A stretch of DNA of 5,689 nucleotides. Origin: Candidatus Sordicultor aquaticus (GTDB taxonomy: Bacteria > Atribacterota > Atribacteria > Atribacterales > Caldatribacteriaceae). Numbering within the stretch: position 1 is the first letter of the stretch; each line of letters opens with the position of its first letter. Below, piece by piece: positions 5,511-5,689 of the stretch. The notes below the pieces were generated by a model that did no database searches, had not been told where the DNA came from, and was given only the letters and a program-made list of their open reading frames with translations. The stretch spans positions 1 to 5,689 of the forward strand of contig JAGPEW010000060.1 of assembly GCA_018056825.1 (NCBI GenBank). The letters run 5' to 3'. The position numbers were made by a program, and so were the translations under genes.

Positions 5511-5689
5511 GAAAGATATTTTATTTTAATCGTTATTGCCATGGTATTTTGGATGCGCCGTAGGAGGAGTGGGGCTGTAGCTAGTGAAGAACAAACCGTA
5601 AACGAATTGACCTGAGTTGCAAATTACATGAAAGTATCGGTACCTCAACGCTTATTATGGCATTTCCAGCGGCATCCGGTGCTCTAGGG
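5511..5689 (+). pseudogene. Decayed or frame-broken TauE/SafE-like permease fragment (runs off right edge)
   Basis: This is a tentative call from short translated pieces on the plus strand. From 5511, just after a TAA, one frame reads ERYFILIVIAMVFWMRRRRS and continues to a TGA at 5613. It has a hydrophobic helix followed by a basic stop-transfer. The same frame then gives VANYMK (5616-5633). An overlapping frame, open from 5588 to the window end, gives LHESIGTSTLIMAF then PAASGALG (5624-5689). That closely resembles the TauE/SafE (DUF81) motif after the GGG-containing helix, typically L/MH-x-A-V/I-GTS followed by a small-residue helix. VANYMK would fit directly upstream of it. No start codon lies ahead of the motif in its frame, and the GGG helix expected before it is absent, so internal deletions or a frameshift are likely. 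Base composition (about 50% GC from 5551) is unlike its neighbours. The match is from memory of the family and needs a search. Confidence 0.38.

Noticed and set aside
5336..5542. Minus-strand 68-codon frame with an ATG at 5542
   Set aside because: It overlaps the mgtE start in another frame; its IWIWIWKWK stretch is only the hexamer repeat read out of frame.
5463..5689. M-box (Mg2+) riboswitch upstream of mgtE
   Set aside because: None of the conserved M-box segments I know are visible on the minus strand, and the nearest promoter candidate leaves a leader of only about 23 nt.
5551..5689. Structured RNA gene (SRP RNA, tmRNA, tRNA) suggested by the higher GC
   Set aside because: No SRP GGUCAGG/GGAAGCAG-like core, tRNA T-loop or acceptor pairing was found, and permease-like peptide pieces explain the stretch better.

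Overview
The window looks like chromosome of a diderm (Gram-negative-type) bacterium with AT-rich coding DNA. The diderm reading rests on an LptF/LptG permease of the lipopolysaccharide export machine and a lipoprotein with a clear lipobox. AT-rich codons, TTG and GTG starts, strong GGAGG ribosome sites and tightly overlapping genes would fit an uncultured anaerobic lineage, but I cannot name the phylum from this sequence.

All six confident genes lie on the minus strand, so they read from right to left. The order is mgtE (CBS-domain magnesium channel), rpiB (RpiB/LacA/LacB sugar-phosphate isomerase, TTG start), then an envelope block: an lptG-like permease, an exported tetratricopeptide (TPR) protein, a TPR lipoprotein with an N-terminal carboxypeptidase-regulatory-like domain, and the first 141 codons of an ECF sigma factor that runs off the left edge. 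The envelope block is very compact. lptG and the TPR frame overlap by 4 nt (GTGA) if the GTG start is used, the two TPR genes overlap by 4 nt (ATGA), and the sigma factor begins 12 nt after the lipoprotein stop, in the same frame and without a visible Shine-Dalgarno site. This suggests one translationally coupled transcript joining LPS export, periplasmic or outer-membrane TPR proteins and a regulator, but the functional link is inference.

Plausible -10 elements lie upstream of mgtE, rpiB and lptG. The first two share the extended form TGNTACAAT, and the one for lptG is a perfect TATAAT. An imperfect hairpin followed by six T residues separates mgtE from rpiB. The mgtE start codon sits in a four-unit hexamer repeat that supplies four in-frame ATGs.

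The right end (about 5511-5689) differs from the rest. Its last 139 bases are about 50% GC by hand count. Its plus strand encodes short, frame-broken pieces that look like a TauE/SafE-type membrane permease (a hydrophobic helix with an RRRR stop-transfer, then an ESIGTSTLIMAF-like motif in another frame). I read it as a decayed or error-containing gene fragment that continues past the right edge. No stretch over 300 bases lacks a gene. I saw no RNA genes, CRISPR array or insertion sequence.
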